Source: Alloalcanivorax gelatiniphagus
Lineage (GTDB): Bacteria; Pseudomonadota; Gammaproteobacteria; Pseudomonadales; Alcanivoracaceae
NCBI RefSeq assembly: GCF_005938655.1
Contig: NZ_VCQT01000029.1
Span: 31,125 to 95,124, forward strand
Direction: 5' to 3'
Length of the DNA stretch: 64,000 nt
Made by a program: the position numbers and the translations under genes. Shown here in pieces: positions 1 to 11,000 of the stretch. Position 1 is the stretch's first letter. Every line of letters starts with the position of its first letter. The notes under the pieces are model-generated. The model was not told where the DNA came from and ran no database searches. It saw only the letters and a list, made by a program, of their open reading frames with translations.

Positions 1-582
1 ATTTCCGATAAGGAAGTGACCCTGGCCAAGGACGAAGGCAACCGCCCGGAGACCACCCTGGAAGGCCTGCAGAGCCTGAAGCCGGTGTTCAAGGACGGCC
101 TGTCCCTGTCCGAAGGCAAGTTCATCACCGCCGGCAACGCTTCCCAGCTGTCCGACGGCGCCAGCGCCTGCGTGCTGATGGAAGCCAAGGAAGCCGAGCG
201 TCTGGGCCTGGCCCCGCTGGGCGCCTACCGCGGCATGGCCGTGGCCGGTTGTGATCCCGACGAAATGGGCATCGGCCCGGTGTTCGCGGTACCCAAGCTG
301 CTCAAGCGTTTCGGCCTGACCGTCGACGACATCGGCCTGTGGGAGCTGAACGAAGCCTTCGCCAGCCAGTGCCTGTACAGCCGTGACAAGCTGGGCATCG
401 ACCCGGACAAATACAACGTCAACGGCGGCGCCATCTCCATCGGCCACCCCTACGGCATGTCCGGCGCGCGGATGACCGGCCACGCCCTGATCGAAGGCAA
501 GCGTCGCGGCGTCAAGTACGTGGTGGTAACCATGTGCGTGGGCGGCGGCATCGGCGCCGCCGGTCTGTTCGAAGTCTTCTAA
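1..582 (+). CDS. Acetyl-CoA C-acetyltransferase (thiolase), C-terminal part
   Basis: This is the 3' portion of a thiolase gene that enters from the left edge; the frame is open from base 1, so the start codon lies outside the window. Thiolases condense or cleave acyl-CoA with CoA in the last step of beta-oxidation or in acetoacetyl-CoA formation. The visible part holds the C-terminal half: NEAFA, the GHP histidine motif within [12 protein letters not shown], and the terminal cysteine motif [10 protein letters not shown] that deprotonates CoA or substrate. The nucleophilic N-terminal cysteine is not in the window. No neighbouring beta-oxidation gene is visible to settle degradative versus biosynthetic use. 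Two terminator-like hairpins follow the stop codon. Confidence 0.93.
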   Translation: MSDKEVTLAKDEGNRPETTLEGLQSLKPVFKDGLSLSEGKFITAGNASQLSDGASACVLMEAKEAERLGLAPLGAYRGMAVAGCDPDEMGIGPVFAVPKLLKRFGLTVDDIGLWELNEAFASQCLYSRDKLGIDPDKYNVNGGAISIGHPYGMSGARMTGHALIEGKRRGVKYVVVTMCVGGGIGAAGLFEVF

Positions 583-599
583 GACGGCTTCACCGAATC

Positions 600-634
600 G
601 CCGGGGCCGTCTCCTTTCGGCCCCGGCAACGTTT
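600..634 (+). terminator. Terminator-like hairpin after the thiolase gene
   Basis: A perfect 9-bp stem (GCCGGGGCC at 600-608 with GGCCCCGGC at 619-627) and a 10-nt loop start 18 bases after the thiolase stop. Only a short T4 run follows at 631-634, so termination may be partial; a better terminator lies about 100 bp further on. Confidence 0.5.
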
Positions 635-734
635 TGCCGCGTCAGCAGGCCGGCGTGCCCCAAACACGCCGGCCATTATCGTGGTGACGATCGCGCCAAC
701 CGGCGCCCCTTCCCAAGAATCATCACCGCACGAG

Positions 735-755
735 GGCCGCTGACGCGGCCTTTTT
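735..755 (+). terminator. Rho-independent terminator
   Basis: GGCCGC (735-740), loop TGAC, GCGGCC (745-750) is followed by T5 (751-755) and then another T-rich stretch. This is a canonical intrinsic terminator and probably ends the thiolase transcript. Confidence 0.75.
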
Positions 756-1443
756 GTTGGTTTTTTTCTGGTTTTGAAATCCCCGAAGCCCGCATCAATC
801 CTGGCCCTACCCATCGCCGGCACCGTCTTTATGCCGTCCGCCATCCGGCGATCACTTGTTCACTTTCAAGGCCCGTTACAAAGAAATACTCTCCCATGAC
901 ACATGGATGACTTGAACAAAAATTTTGTTTGCACTTGTACACTATTGGAGAAGTGCTGCTAGAATAACTCGGTCGCCGGCAGGAAGCTTCGGTCGAGCAA
1001 AGCGTATGGATTCGAGCGACTCGGTCGATGTCTCAGGATAAAAATAATGAACGCCAGATCACTGCACGGCATGAATCTTCTGTCAGGCATTCGTCCGGGC
1101 GCACCGCCCTCTTAGCATCGCCGCGGCGCGATCCATGCCGATGGCATGGGTGTCACCCCACCGCCGCCTCCCTACTTCCCTGATACCTGTTTCTGAGTGG
1201 CCCTCCGCCACGGGCTGAGTGCGTCCACGGGAAAGGTATCCATGAAAAAAGCCATTGTATCCAATGGTTTCGTACCTCCCTGCACAACCGAAAAGTAAGA
1301 AGAAAAAAATGAAAATGAGCCATTTCAAAATCGCCAGTACAGCAAGGCGGGTACTCGCGGCTCTCGCGGATGGCGTCTCCGCGAGAACCACGGCCCCCCG
1401 CCCGCGCCCCATGGCCTGCTACCCTTTCGAGAAGCGAGAACCC
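756..1443. other. Intergenic region upstream of the Ig-like lipoprotein gene
   Basis: I see no convincing gene here. The stretch around 900-970 is AT-richer than its surroundings and could hold the promoter of the downstream lipoprotein gene: TTGTAC at 935-940 and TAGAAT at 960-965, with a long 19-base spacer, so this is weak. A perfect 9-bp inverted repeat (TCTCGCGGA at 1362-1370 with TCCGCGAGA at 1378-1386, 7-nt loop) sits about 60 bp before the start codon and would form a hairpin in the 5' leader. It has no T tract, so it is more likely a leader structure or protein site than a terminator. Confidence 0.4.
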
Positions 1444-4400
1444 ATGAACAAATTGATTATCGCCGGCTTCACGCTGGCTCTCTCAGCCTGCGGCGGCGGC
1501 GGTGGCAGTGACGCCACCGGCGGCGGCGACACCCGGCCACAGAGCCTGATCTATGCCTTCCCCGCCGATCAGCAGCAGCAGGTAGTCCTGCCCTCGCCGG
1601 TGGTTCTGCGCTTTTCATCCGCCATTACCGACCCGGCCCCGCAGCATGCGGTAACGGTACGCGATGCCGACGATAACCTGGTGGATGTCACCGCCAGCCT
1701 GAGCGCGGATCGGCGCAGCCTGATCCTGACGTCGGCGGACGATTTCGCGCCGCGCAGCCACTACCAGGTCCACCAGGACAGCCTGGCCCTGGAAAAAGGC
1801 GCCGCGCCGGCCCGCACCCTGTCGTTTGATACCCGGGCCCGGGAAGAAGGTCCCGCCAACGAGGTCGCCGCCGACACCTTTACCCTGTTGCGCCGTATTC
1901 CCGACGGCACGCGGCTTCAGATCGTGGATTTTTCCAGCTTCCGGCTTCAGTTCAGCCAGCCTCTGGCCACGGACGCCATCGCCTACGGCGACAACGTTCG
2001 ACTGGTGGACAGCGACAACACCCTGGTGGATGCGGTGGTGCTGAGCCACGGCCCTTACCTGACCGTGGACCCGGTCGAGGACCTCTCCCCCGGCGAGCAG
2101 TACACACTGGAACTGACCCCCCGGCGTGACCAGCACCCTGGGCCAATCCCTGTCAGCGGACGGCCTCAGCCTGCGCACCCGGTTCACGCCGCTGGACACC
2201 CGCCCGCCGGGCGGTGGCGACAGAGCCGTGATGGTGCAGGACATCCTCGCCGATGGCTCGGTCTCGCCGCTGACCGGTGCGCCGGTCAATCTGGTGCCGA
2301 TGGCCTCGGTTCTGCTCGGCCAGGATACCGTCACCCAGGCCAGCGGCCTGTTGCAGGCGGAACTGGCTTTCGTGCCGAACTTTCCCGACACCACGCCGCT
2401 GCGCATCGCCCGTGGCTCGCTGATTGACTCCGCGTCCATCGACGTCATGATCGGCGGCGAAGTGCCGGCGGGCTTCACCTCCGGCGACGTGCGCATCCAT
2501 TTCCTTTCCGACGCCAGCGGCTACCTGTCGCCGAACCCGTACAGCAAGGCACCGGATGCGCCGCGCCAGGTGACCCTGTTCATGGATCTGGCGATCAGCA
2601 CCGGCGATGCACGGGCCAATGGGGCCATCACCCAGGACCTGATGCACGTTGAACTGCAAGGCACCGCGATGGTGGAAAATGGTGTTCTGACAGTGAACGC
2701 CATTGGCGTGGTACAGCCCAAAGTGCTCGGTACTGAACGGGCAAAAGGGGTGTTGAGCTTCAGCCTCCGTTCCCTGTCGGACCAACTCAATCCGCCGCCG
2801 GCGAACACCGACACCAGCGTCGCCACGCTGCAGAGCTGGTCCCACGCCGACACCACCGTGGTCAACCCCAACGCCCCGGTGGTACTGACCTTCAGCAAGC
2901 CGATTGATAACCGCACTCTGGACAGCATCACCCTGCTGGCCACCCGCAATGGCACCACCGGACCGGTGGAAACCAGCGCCCGCACCGACGGCAGCACCGT
3001 GATCCTGCAGCCGGCGACGGCCCTGGAAAGCCCCACCGATGGCGACGAGGTTTCCTATCAGGTAACCCTGGGCAACACCCTTGCCGACCTCCAGGGCATA
3101 CCGGTGGCACCGGCCACGCAGCCTCTGGAGTTCGCCTTCCCCTGGCTTGTTTCCGACTATCAGTGGCTGGCGCGCTATCCGGCCTCTAGGGACGAAGGCT
3201 CGGCGGAGGAGAACCGCATCTACAGCGAGCTGATCATGGACCACGCCCCGGTGGTGCTGATGGCCTACCCGGGCTTCCCCTGTGTGATCGACGAGTCCAC
3301 CCAGGATCTGGGCGCCGGCATCGCCGGTCGTTGTCAGGGGGCACTGGATACCGAGTACCACAACCTTATCGACGCCCCTGGTCTTTTCCACACCATCACC
3401 AAGCACGCCGACGATCTACTGCCGATCAGCACCCTGGCCGCCAACGGGTCCATCCATGTGCATACCACCCGCGACCTTGATCCCGGCACCGTGCTGCTTG
3501 GCCGTACCTTTCTGGTGGAAGCGCTGGATGAACAGGGCGCGCCCACCGGCGCGGTGGCGGGGACCCTCCAGGTGAGCGGCCCCGATATCCGCTTTACCCC
3601 GGACGCCCCCTGGCAGCCGGGCACCCTGTATCGTTACAGCCTGGTCGGCAACGGTGACGGCCTGACCGTGGAGCGGCGACAGGATAGTACTCCGATTATG
3701 CCCGCTCCCCCGCTTTGCGACGGCTCCGATGGTATCTGCGACCGGCAAGGCCGGCCGCTGCAGACCCAGCTCTACGACACCGACATCGTGCAGGACAACA
3801 ACGGCCTCAAGTACATGAAGACCCAGGCCGCCGACAGCCCGTTGGGCGGCCCCACCATGCGCCATGTATTCCGAGCCACCGTGCCCTCCGGCAATGTGCT
3901 GCAACTGCTGACCACCGCTTCGGTGGACAGCAACGCCAACTTCTACCACGACATCAACCCCTTCGTGGATGTGCCGCTGGACCAGGTGCTCAGCGTCGCG
4001 TACCTGGGCATGGAGATAAACCATCGAAAATACCAACATGAGGAGCGACGCCTGGAAGGCTCACCGCTGGACGAGGCCCCGGACGTTCACGATCCGGATG
4101 GCATCCAGCCGCCGCCCAACAGCGCCAAGATGCTGTCTCTTTCACCCTGGATCCAACCAGGGGAATTCACCGAGATGTTCTACTTCAACGGCCTCAGTAT
4201 CGGTTGCCCCTATGATATAGACGTGCTCATGCAAACCGGGGTGCCGACGCCGATGACCTGTCCGGAGCGGAAATTCACCTTCATGCATTCCGGCCTGGCG
4301 GTGGAAGTCACCGATCACTACGTGGAGGGGCAAGGCATCGAGGTGCTGATCTGGCCCAGTCAGATCGTCAGTACCGCCCTGTCCGTGGTCACCCTGTTGT

Positions 4401-4861
4401 CCAACTCCATGCCGATTCAGATCGACAGCGGCTACCACCTGATGCGTATGCGCTATGCCAAAGCGGATCCGCAGTGTGATGAAACGCTGCAACCGTGCCT
4501 GCGCAACCGTCCGATCAGTGCCTGGATCAGCAGCGACCAGGAAGGCAATCCGATGCTCAACGCCACGGTGGATCTGTACATCGATGCTCCGGATCTGCGA
4601 CGCAACATGAACTTCCCGCAGGTGGGTGACCTGAGCCACAACCTGACCAGCATCCCGGTGACCCTGAATCTGGAAGGCCCGGTCCACTTTGACGACACCG
4701 GCCGTATGATCGCCGACCAGATCAATACCAACCCGGTGGCGCTGACTTTTGACGTGGAAGTGTACGACGCCCCCGGCGAGATCGACCACGCGGGTCAGTT
4801 TGATATGCTGCTGCCGGCACGGGGCGCGTTCCTGCAATACATCAGTGCGCCCAACAAGTAA
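1444..4861 (+). pseudogene. Large Ig-like domain surface lipoprotein gene, frameshifted
   Basis: The start at 1444 gives a lipoprotein signal peptide with lipobox LSAC and a glycine-rich linker after Cys16. Ig-like folds of the bacterial SbsA/Big_5 type are recognisable near the N terminus and again around 2.85-3.1 kb, so the product is probably a cell-surface or outer-membrane lipoprotein; its ligand is unknown. The reading frame changes at a run of six C residues (2117-2122). Read as six, the first frame continues out of phase to a stop at 2427 (327 aa). With five, it joins smoothly to the frame that runs to 4861, giving about 1138 aa. The downstream frame has good coding character throughout. 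Either a sequencing slip, a real mutation or slippage-based phase variation would explain it. It is convergent with the histidine kinase gene. Confidence 0.8.
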
Positions 4862-4886
4862 TCCGTCCCCGGCACACTGACCCCAG

Positions 4887-4916
4887 CCCTTGTTCCGGCC
4901 CGCGCCGGAGCAAGGG
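4887..4916. terminator. Bidirectional terminator between convergent genes
   Basis: A 13-bp stem with one G-T wobble (4887-4899 pairing with 4904-4916) and a 4-nt loop sits in the 72-bp gap between the Ig-like lipoprotein gene and the convergent histidine kinase gene. There is no strong T tract on either side; placement and stem strength are the main support. Confidence 0.6.
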
Positions 4917-4933
4917 CCCGGGGCTTTCGGCGG

Positions 4934-6007
4934 CTAATCCGCTGCCTGCGCCACGGGCCAGGACAATTCGAAACAAGCCCCACCCTCCGAGGACGGTCGG
5001 CAGGTCGCCTGCCCGCCGTGGGCATGGGCAATCGCGGCGACCACCGCCAGCCCCAACCCGCTGCCACCATCCCGGACGCTGCTCCGGGCGGGGTTGGCCC
5101 GCCGGAAGGCGGTGAACACCTGCGAAGCAAGTGCCTCGGGAATACCCGGTCCGTTGTCCTCTACCCGCAGAAAGTAACGTCCACCTTCCTGGCCATTGTG
5201 AATCCTGATCGTTCCGGGGACCGCGTGGCGGCGCGCATTGTCCAGCAGCGCCAGCAGGGCTTGCCGTATGCGCATGGGATCGCAATGCACGGGCCCGGCG
5301 TGCAGATCCAGAACCGGCCGCTGGCCTGCTGCTTCCAGAGCTTCTTTGTATAACTCCACCACATCCCGAATTTCGGCGGACAGGTCCGTGTTTTGAACGT
5401 GGAGATTCAGATGGCCGCTTTCGGTCAAACTGACCGTGCGCAGATCCTCGATCAGCCGGGACAGGCCGTCGACCTGGGTCAACAACCCACGAAACTGGCT
5501 TTCATCGGCGGGAAATACGCCCTCCGACAGGCCCTGCAGGCGTCCTTTTAAAATGGTAACCGGGGTTCGAAGCTCATGGGCGATGGCCGAGTTCCAGAAG
5601 GCCAGCTCCTCACTGACCCGTTGCAATTGACCAGCCAGGGCGTTGAAGTCATCGGCCAGCTCCGCGGCTTCGCCCAGCGAACGATCTCCAGCGGTGGCGC
5701 GCACGCTCAGATCCCCCTGGGCCACGCGGCGCAGGCTGTCCGCCACCGAATTCAACGGCACCAGGATACGGCGGGAGAGTTTCACCGCCACCATGACCGC
5801 GAGCCCCAGAGCGGCGACGGTGGTCGCCGCCAACCACAGCCATTCCGGTGCCGATGGCCACCAGGCCGTTTCATCGATCTGTTCAGGAAAATAGCGGAGC
5901 GCCAGGAAATAGAAGACATAGGACGTCAACACCACAAGCACTGTGATGCCCAGCGCCATGGCCATCATGGTGCGCGCGATCTGACGGCTCAAACCACTCA
6001 GTCTCAT
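4934..6007 (-). CDS. Sensor histidine kinase, BaeS-like
   Basis: Membrane sensor kinase of 357 aa. Two membrane segments (about residues 15-39 and 56-76) flank a very short periplasmic loop. A HAMP linker (about 75-130), a HisKA domain with the phospho-acceptor His144 in AHELRTP, and an HATPase domain with N box (LLDNARRHA), G1 (DNGPGIP) and G2 (GSGLGLA) follow. The ATG at 6007 overlaps the stop of the response regulator gene as ATGA and has a G-rich ribosome site, so I prefer it to the GTG four codons upstream. The small sensing loop suggests detection of membrane stress or lipophilic compounds. The pair lies divergent from an RND efflux operon, its probable target. Confidence 0.9.
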   Translation of the reverse strand: MRLSGLSRQIARTMMAMALGITVLVVLTSYVFYFLALRYFPEQIDETAWWPSAPEWLWLAATTVAALGLAVMVAVKLSRRILVPLNSVADSLRRVAQGDLSVRATAGDRSLGEAAELADDFNALAGQLQRVSEELAFWNSAIAHELRTPVTILKGRLQGLSEGVFPADESQFRGLLTQVDGLSRLIEDLRTVSLTESGHLNLHVQNTDLSAEIRDVVELYKEALEAAGQRPVLDLHAGPVHCDPMRIRQALLALLDNARRHAVPGTIRIHNGQEGGRYFLRVEDNGPGIPEALASQVFTAFRRANPARSSVRDGGSGLGLAVVAAIAHAHGGQATCRPSSEGGACFELSWPVAQAAD

Positions 6008-6768
6008 TCCGATCCCCACAGCCGGTAGCCGACCCCGCGGATGCTCACCGGAACACCGCGCACGCCCAGTTCCTCCAGCTTTTTGCGCAGTTTACTGATG
6101 TGGCTGTCGACGGTGCGCTCAAGGGCATCGCCCTCCGGCAGGCAAGCGACCAACAGCTCCGCGCGGGTGCACACCTTCCTCGGCGACCGGGCCAGGTGCG
6201 TCAACAACTTAAACTCGGTGAGCGTCAGGGCAAGAGTGTGCAAACGCCCCTCCACCCGCACAGCGGCTTCATGCTGGTCCAGGTCGATAACAAAGGGGTC
6301 GACCCGGAGAACCCGCTGCTCGTCGTCGGCCAGGGTGCGCCTCAGCACCGCCTGGGTGCGGGCCACCACCTCGGCCGGGTTGAACGGCTTTACCACATAG
6401 TCGTCGGCACCACAGCGCAGCCCCATGAGCTTGTCGATGTCCTGGTCCATGGCGGTGAGCATGATGACCGGCGTCGCGCCCCGGTGGCGAAGCTCCGACA
6501 GCACCTTCCAGCCATCCAGCTTCGGCATCATCACATCCAGCAGCACGATATCCGGCTTCATCGACCGGTGCATGTCCAGGGCCCGGCGGCCGTCCCCCGC
6601 GTGCACGGTGCGCAGGCCCGCCCGCCTCAGGTAGGCCTGCAGAATGTCGGCGATGTCGGGCTCGTCCTCGGCGATAAGAACCAGGGCCTGGGAGTCGGAA
6701 GAAGGGCCGGCGGGCCCGGGCGCGGTGGTCATGAAAAGCCCTGGTGGCAGGTTCGTTGTGCTCTCCAT
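6004..6768 (-). CDS. OmpR-family response regulator, BaeR-like
   Basis: DNA-binding response regulator (254 aa). The receiver domain has the acidic pocket EDE near residue 34, phospho-acceptor Asp78 in LLDVMMP and the conserved Lys127 in KPF. The C-terminal winged-helix domain ends in the usual SIRGVGYRL. The ATG at 6768 has GGAG eight bases upstream; a second ATG at 6732 is possible. It is the first gene of a two-gene operon with the sensor kinase and is divergent from the efflux operon, with a shared control region of about 100 bp. Regulation of that operon is inferred from position and from known BaeSR-like systems. Confidence 0.9.
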   Translation of the reverse strand: MESTTNLPPGLFMTTAPGPAGPSSDSQALVLIAEDEPDIADILQAYLRRAGLRTVHAGDGRRALDMHRSMKPDIVLLDVMMPKLDGWKVLSELRHRGATPVIMLTAMDQDIDKLMGLRCGADDYVVKPFNPAEVVARTQAVLRRTLADDEQRVLRVDPFVIDLDQHEAAVRVEGRLHTLALTLTEFKLLTHLARSPRKVCTRAELLVACLPEGDALERTVDSHISKLRKKLEELGVRGVPVSIRGVGYRLWGSE

Positions 6769-6872
6769 GCTATCTCCACATAACATCAACGTAAACGCCA
6801 TTGCGCTTGGATACAGTCCCTCCGATGCCATTTGCCGGCGGATCTCCGCCCGCTTCTGAAGGAACCTTATCC

Positions 6873-8033
6873 ATGAACGTCGCGCCCCTGCGCCGCCACC
6901 GTTGCGTCGGTGCATTGCTGGTGGCCCTGTTGGCGGGTTGCGGGCCCGCCACCCAGGAGGAAACGCCGCCGCCCGCCCGCGTCACCGTGGTTACCCTGGC
7001 GGCGGTGAACCTGCAGCTGGCCGAGGATTTTCCGGCCCGGGTGGCGCCTTTTCGCGTCGCCGAGATCCGGCCTCAGGTGAGCGGCATCGTGCAGCGCCGT
7101 CTTTTTGACCAGGGCGCAAACGTTAAGGCGGGGCAGCCCCTGTTCGAAATCAATCCGGCGCCGTTCCGCGCCGAGGTGGCCACGGCGGAAGCCGCCTTGC
7201 AAAAAGCGCGGGCGGAGCTGAATCACGCCCGGGCCCAGGCGGAGCGGCTGAAGCCTCTGGTCGAGGCCGAGGCGATCAGCCGGCAGGTTTTCGACGATGC
7301 CGTCTCCAAACGTGACATGGCCGCCGCCGAGGTGGCCCAGGCCCGCGCCATTCTGTCGCGCCGCCGTCTGGACCTGGAATTTTCCACCGTGAGATCCCCC
7401 ATCGCCGGCCGCATCGACCAGGAACTGGTCACCGAGGGCGCCCTGGTCGCCAGCGGCGACAGCACGCCCATGGCCCGGGTCCAGCAGATCGACAAGGTCT
7501 ATGTGGACATTCGACGCCCGGCGGCCTCGCTGGCAACACTGCAGGATGCGATGGCGGACAACGTCTCGCTCGAAAAAGGCCTGCCGGTGCCGATTCTGCG
7601 TGGCGACGGCAGCCCATACGAGGTTACCGGCCGCATCCTCTTTTCCGGCGTCAGCGTGGACGCCAGCACCGGGGGCGTGCTGCTCCGCGTGGTGGTGGAG
7701 AACCCGGGACACCGGCTTCTGCCCGGCATGTTCGTGCGCGCCCGGGTGCCCGCCGCCCGCTATGACGATGCGCTGACCGTGCCCCAGCAGTCGGTGGTGC
7801 GCATCGGCGGTAACCCATACGTGTGGCGGGTCGGCGAAGGAGACCAGGTGGAAATGGTGGCGGTACGGCTGGGCGAACTCACCGACGGCGCCTACCGGGT
7901 ACGCCACGGACTGAAACAAGGCCAGAAGATCGTGGTGGAAGGTATCGAGCGACTTGCCGATGGCGTCCGCGTCAACGCCCACGACGGGCTCCCCTCGCCG
8001 CCGGCGAATGCCTCCACCGCCTCTTCTCACTAA
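6873..8033 (+). CDS. RND efflux periplasmic adaptor (membrane fusion protein)
   Basis: Periplasmic adaptor subunit (386 aa) of a tripartite AcrAB-TolC-type efflux pump. A lipoprotein signal with lipobox LAGC puts the lipidated cysteine at residue 23. The lipoyl/biotinyl-like half motifs, the alpha-helical hairpin (about residues 100-165, rich in Ala, Glu and Arg) and the beta-barrel domain follow in the AcrA/MexA order. The ATG at 6873 has GAAGGAAC upstream and places the signal peptide at the N terminus; earlier in-frame starts would bury it. It is the first gene of a three-gene operon, with 18 bp to the pump gene. Confidence 0.92.
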   Translation: MNVAPLRRHRCVGALLVALLAGCGPATQEETPPPARVTVVTLAAVNLQLAEDFPARVAPFRVAEIRPQVSGIVQRRLFDQGANVKAGQPLFEINPAPFRAEVATAEAALQKARAELNHARAQAERLKPLVEAEAISRQVFDDAVSKRDMAAAEVAQARAILSRRRLDLEFSTVRSPIAGRIDQELVTEGALVASGDSTPMARVQQIDKVYVDIRRPAASLATLQDAMADNVSLEKGLPVPILRGDGSPYEVTGRILFSGVSVDASTGGVLLRVVVENPGHRLLPGMFVRARVPAARYDDALTVPQQSVVRIGGNPYVWRVGEGDQVEMVAVRLGELTDGAYRVRHGLKQGQKIVVEGIERLADGVRVNAHDGLPSPPANASTASSH

Positions 8034-8051
8034 GCCCCAGGAGTCGCCGAA

Positions 8052-11000
8052 ATGCCCCGCTTCTTCATCCAGCGCCCGGTGTTCGCATGGGTGATCGCGC
8101 TGTTCATCATCCTGCTGGGCGTCACGGCGATTCCGAAATTGCCGGTCGCCCACTACCCGTCGGTGGCACCGCCGTCGGTGACCATCAGCGCCACCTACCC
8201 CGGCGCCACGCCGCAGACCATGAACGATGCGGTGGTCACGCTGATCGAGCGGGAGTTATCCGGTGTCCGGCATCTGCTGTATTTCGAGTCTTCGTCGGAC
8301 TCTTCCGGGTCGGCGTCGGTTACCGCCACCTTCAAGCCCGGCACCGACCCGGAGCTGGCCCAGGTGGATGTGCAGAACCGGCTCAAGGCCATCGAGCCCC
8401 GGTTACCGCAAGCGGTGCGCCAGGACGGCCTGAGCGTCGAGTCCGCCTCGTCCAGCTTCCTGATGATCGTGGGCCTGAATTCCGATGACGGGCGTTTTGA
8501 TGAACTGGCGCTGAACGATTACATGGCGCGCAATATCGTGGAAGAGCTGCGGCGCATCGATGGGGTCGGCCGTGTGCAGCTGTTCGGCGCAGAGCAGGCC
8601 ATGCGGATCTGGATCGACCCGGACAAGCTGATCGCCCACGATCTGTCCGTCAACGACCTCTCCACCGCCATCACCGAGCAGAACGCACAGATCGTTCCCG
8701 GCAGCGTGGGCGCGTCTCCGGCCCTCCCCGGCCAGAAGGTCACCACGGTGTTGACGGCCCGGGGACAACTGAGCACGCCGGAGCAATTCGCCGCCATCGT
8801 GCTGCGCGCCAATGTGGACGGTTCCAGCGTGGTGCTCGGCGACGTGGCGCGGGTGGAACTGGGCGCCCAATCCTATGGATTCTCCAACCGGGAGAATGGC
8901 CAGCCGGCCACAGCGGCGGCGATACAACTGGCGCCCGGTGCCAATGCGGTCCGTACCGCCGAGGCCGTGCGCGCACGAATGGCCAGCTTGAGTCACAGCC
9001 TGCCGGCGGGCATGAACTACTCGATTCCCTTCGATACGGCGCCATTCGTGAAGGCCTCCATCGAGAAGGTCATCCATACGCTGATCGAGGCGATGGTGCT
9101 GGTGTTCCTGGTGATGCTGCTATTCCTGCAGAAAATCCGTTACACCCTGATTCCCGCTCTGGTGGCGCCGGTGGCACTGCTCGGCACCTTCACGGTCATG
9201 TTGCTGGCCGGCTTTTCCATCAACGTCCTGACCATGTTCGGCATGGTGCTGGCCATCGGCATCATCGTCGACGACGCCATCGTGGTGGTGGAGAACGTGG
9301 AGCGCATTATGGCCAGGGAGGGACTGTCGCCCAAGGACGCCACCATCAAGGCGATGAGCGAAATCACCGGCGCGGTGGTGGGCATCACTCTGGTACTGAC
9401 CGTGGTGTTCATTCCCATGGCTTTTTCAAGCGGTTCGGTGGGCGTGATCTATAAGCAGTTTGCGCTGGCCATGGTGGTCTCGATTCTGTTTTCCGCGTTC
9501 CTGGCCCTGACGCTGACGCCGGCGCTGTGCGCCAGCCTGCTCGCTCCCGTGCGGCCGGGACACCAGGCGCGGCGTGGTTTCTTCGGCGGCTTCAACAGCG
9601 CCTTCGAACGCCTCACCGGTCGCTATCAAGGACAGGTCACCGGGGTGGTCGCCCGCAGTGGCCGCATGATGCTGATTTTCCTGTTGCTGGTGGGCGTGCT
9701 GATGCTGGCCTTCCGGCAGTTGCCGTCGTCTTTTCTGCCGGAAGAAGACCAGGGCTATTTCATGGCGAGTATCCAGTTACCCGCCAACGCCACCAGCGAG
9801 CGCACGCTTGATGTGGTCAAGGCCTATGAAGCTTACGTCATGTCGCGGCCGGCGGTGGACGGCAACATGTCGATTCTCGGCTTCGGCTTCTCCGGCTCCG
9901 GCGGCAATGCGGCACAGACGTTCACCATGCTCAAGGATTGGGGTCAACGCCAGGGTGTCACGGCGGCCAGCGAGGCGGACGCCGCGCAGCAGGCCATGAA
10001 CGCACTGAACGAAGGCACGGTGATGATCGTGCTGCCGCCGGCCATTGATGAACTCGGCACCAAGTCCGGCTTCACCCTGTTCCTGCAGGATCGACGCAAT
10101 CAGGGACCGGCGGCGTTGCAGGCCGCCGAGGACAGGCTGGTTGAGCTGGCCGCGCAAAGCAAGGTGGTGAGCAATGTCCTTGCCGATGGCCTGCCGGAGG
10201 GCGCCAGCCTTCGTCTGGACATTGATCGACAGAAGGCCGAGGCGTTGGGCGTATCGTTCGCCAACATCAGTGAGATCCTGTCCACCGCCATGGGGTCGTC
10301 CTACATCAACGATTTTCCCAACCAGGGCCGCATGCAGCAGGTCATCATGCAAGCGGACGCCGCCGCGCGCATGCAGGTCGACGACGTGCTCAAGCTGCAG
10401 GTAAGGAATGTGCGCGGAGGCATGGTGCCACTGTCGGAGGTGGTCACCCCGGTGTGGGATCAAACACCGCTACAGATGATGCGCTACCTGGGCTATCCGG
10501 CCACCAGCCTTTCCGGCAGAGCCGCCAGCGGCGCCTCCACCGGCGAGGCGATGGCGGAGATGGAACGTATGGCGCGGCAACTGCCGCCGGGCTTCGCCGT
10601 GGCCTGGACCGGCCAGTCCCTTCAGGAGCGCCAGTCCGCCGCCCAGGCGCCGATGTTGGTCGGCCTGTCCATTCTGGCGGTGTTTCTGGTATTGGCCGCG
10701 CTCTATGAAAGCTGGTCCATTCCGCTGTCGGTGATCCTGGTGGTGCCGCTGGGACTGCTGGGCGCGGTGGCCGCCATGCTGCTGCGCGATTTGCCCAACG
10801 ATGTCTTCTTCAAGGTCGGCATGGTCACCGTGATCGGGTTATCCGCCAAGAATGCCATTCTGATCGTGGAGTTCGCCAAGCAATTGCATGACCAGGGCCG
10901 GGGGCTGAGGGAGGCCGCCGTGGAGGCGGCCAGACTGCGCCTGCGGCCCATTCTGATGACCTCCCTGGCCTTCGGCCTGGGCGTGGGGCCACTGATGGTG

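Noticed and set aside
1242..1298. 18-codon open frame starting MKKAIVSNG upstream of the Ig-like lipoprotein gene
   Set aside because: Short, no conserved feature visible and not needed to explain the leader; could be chance.
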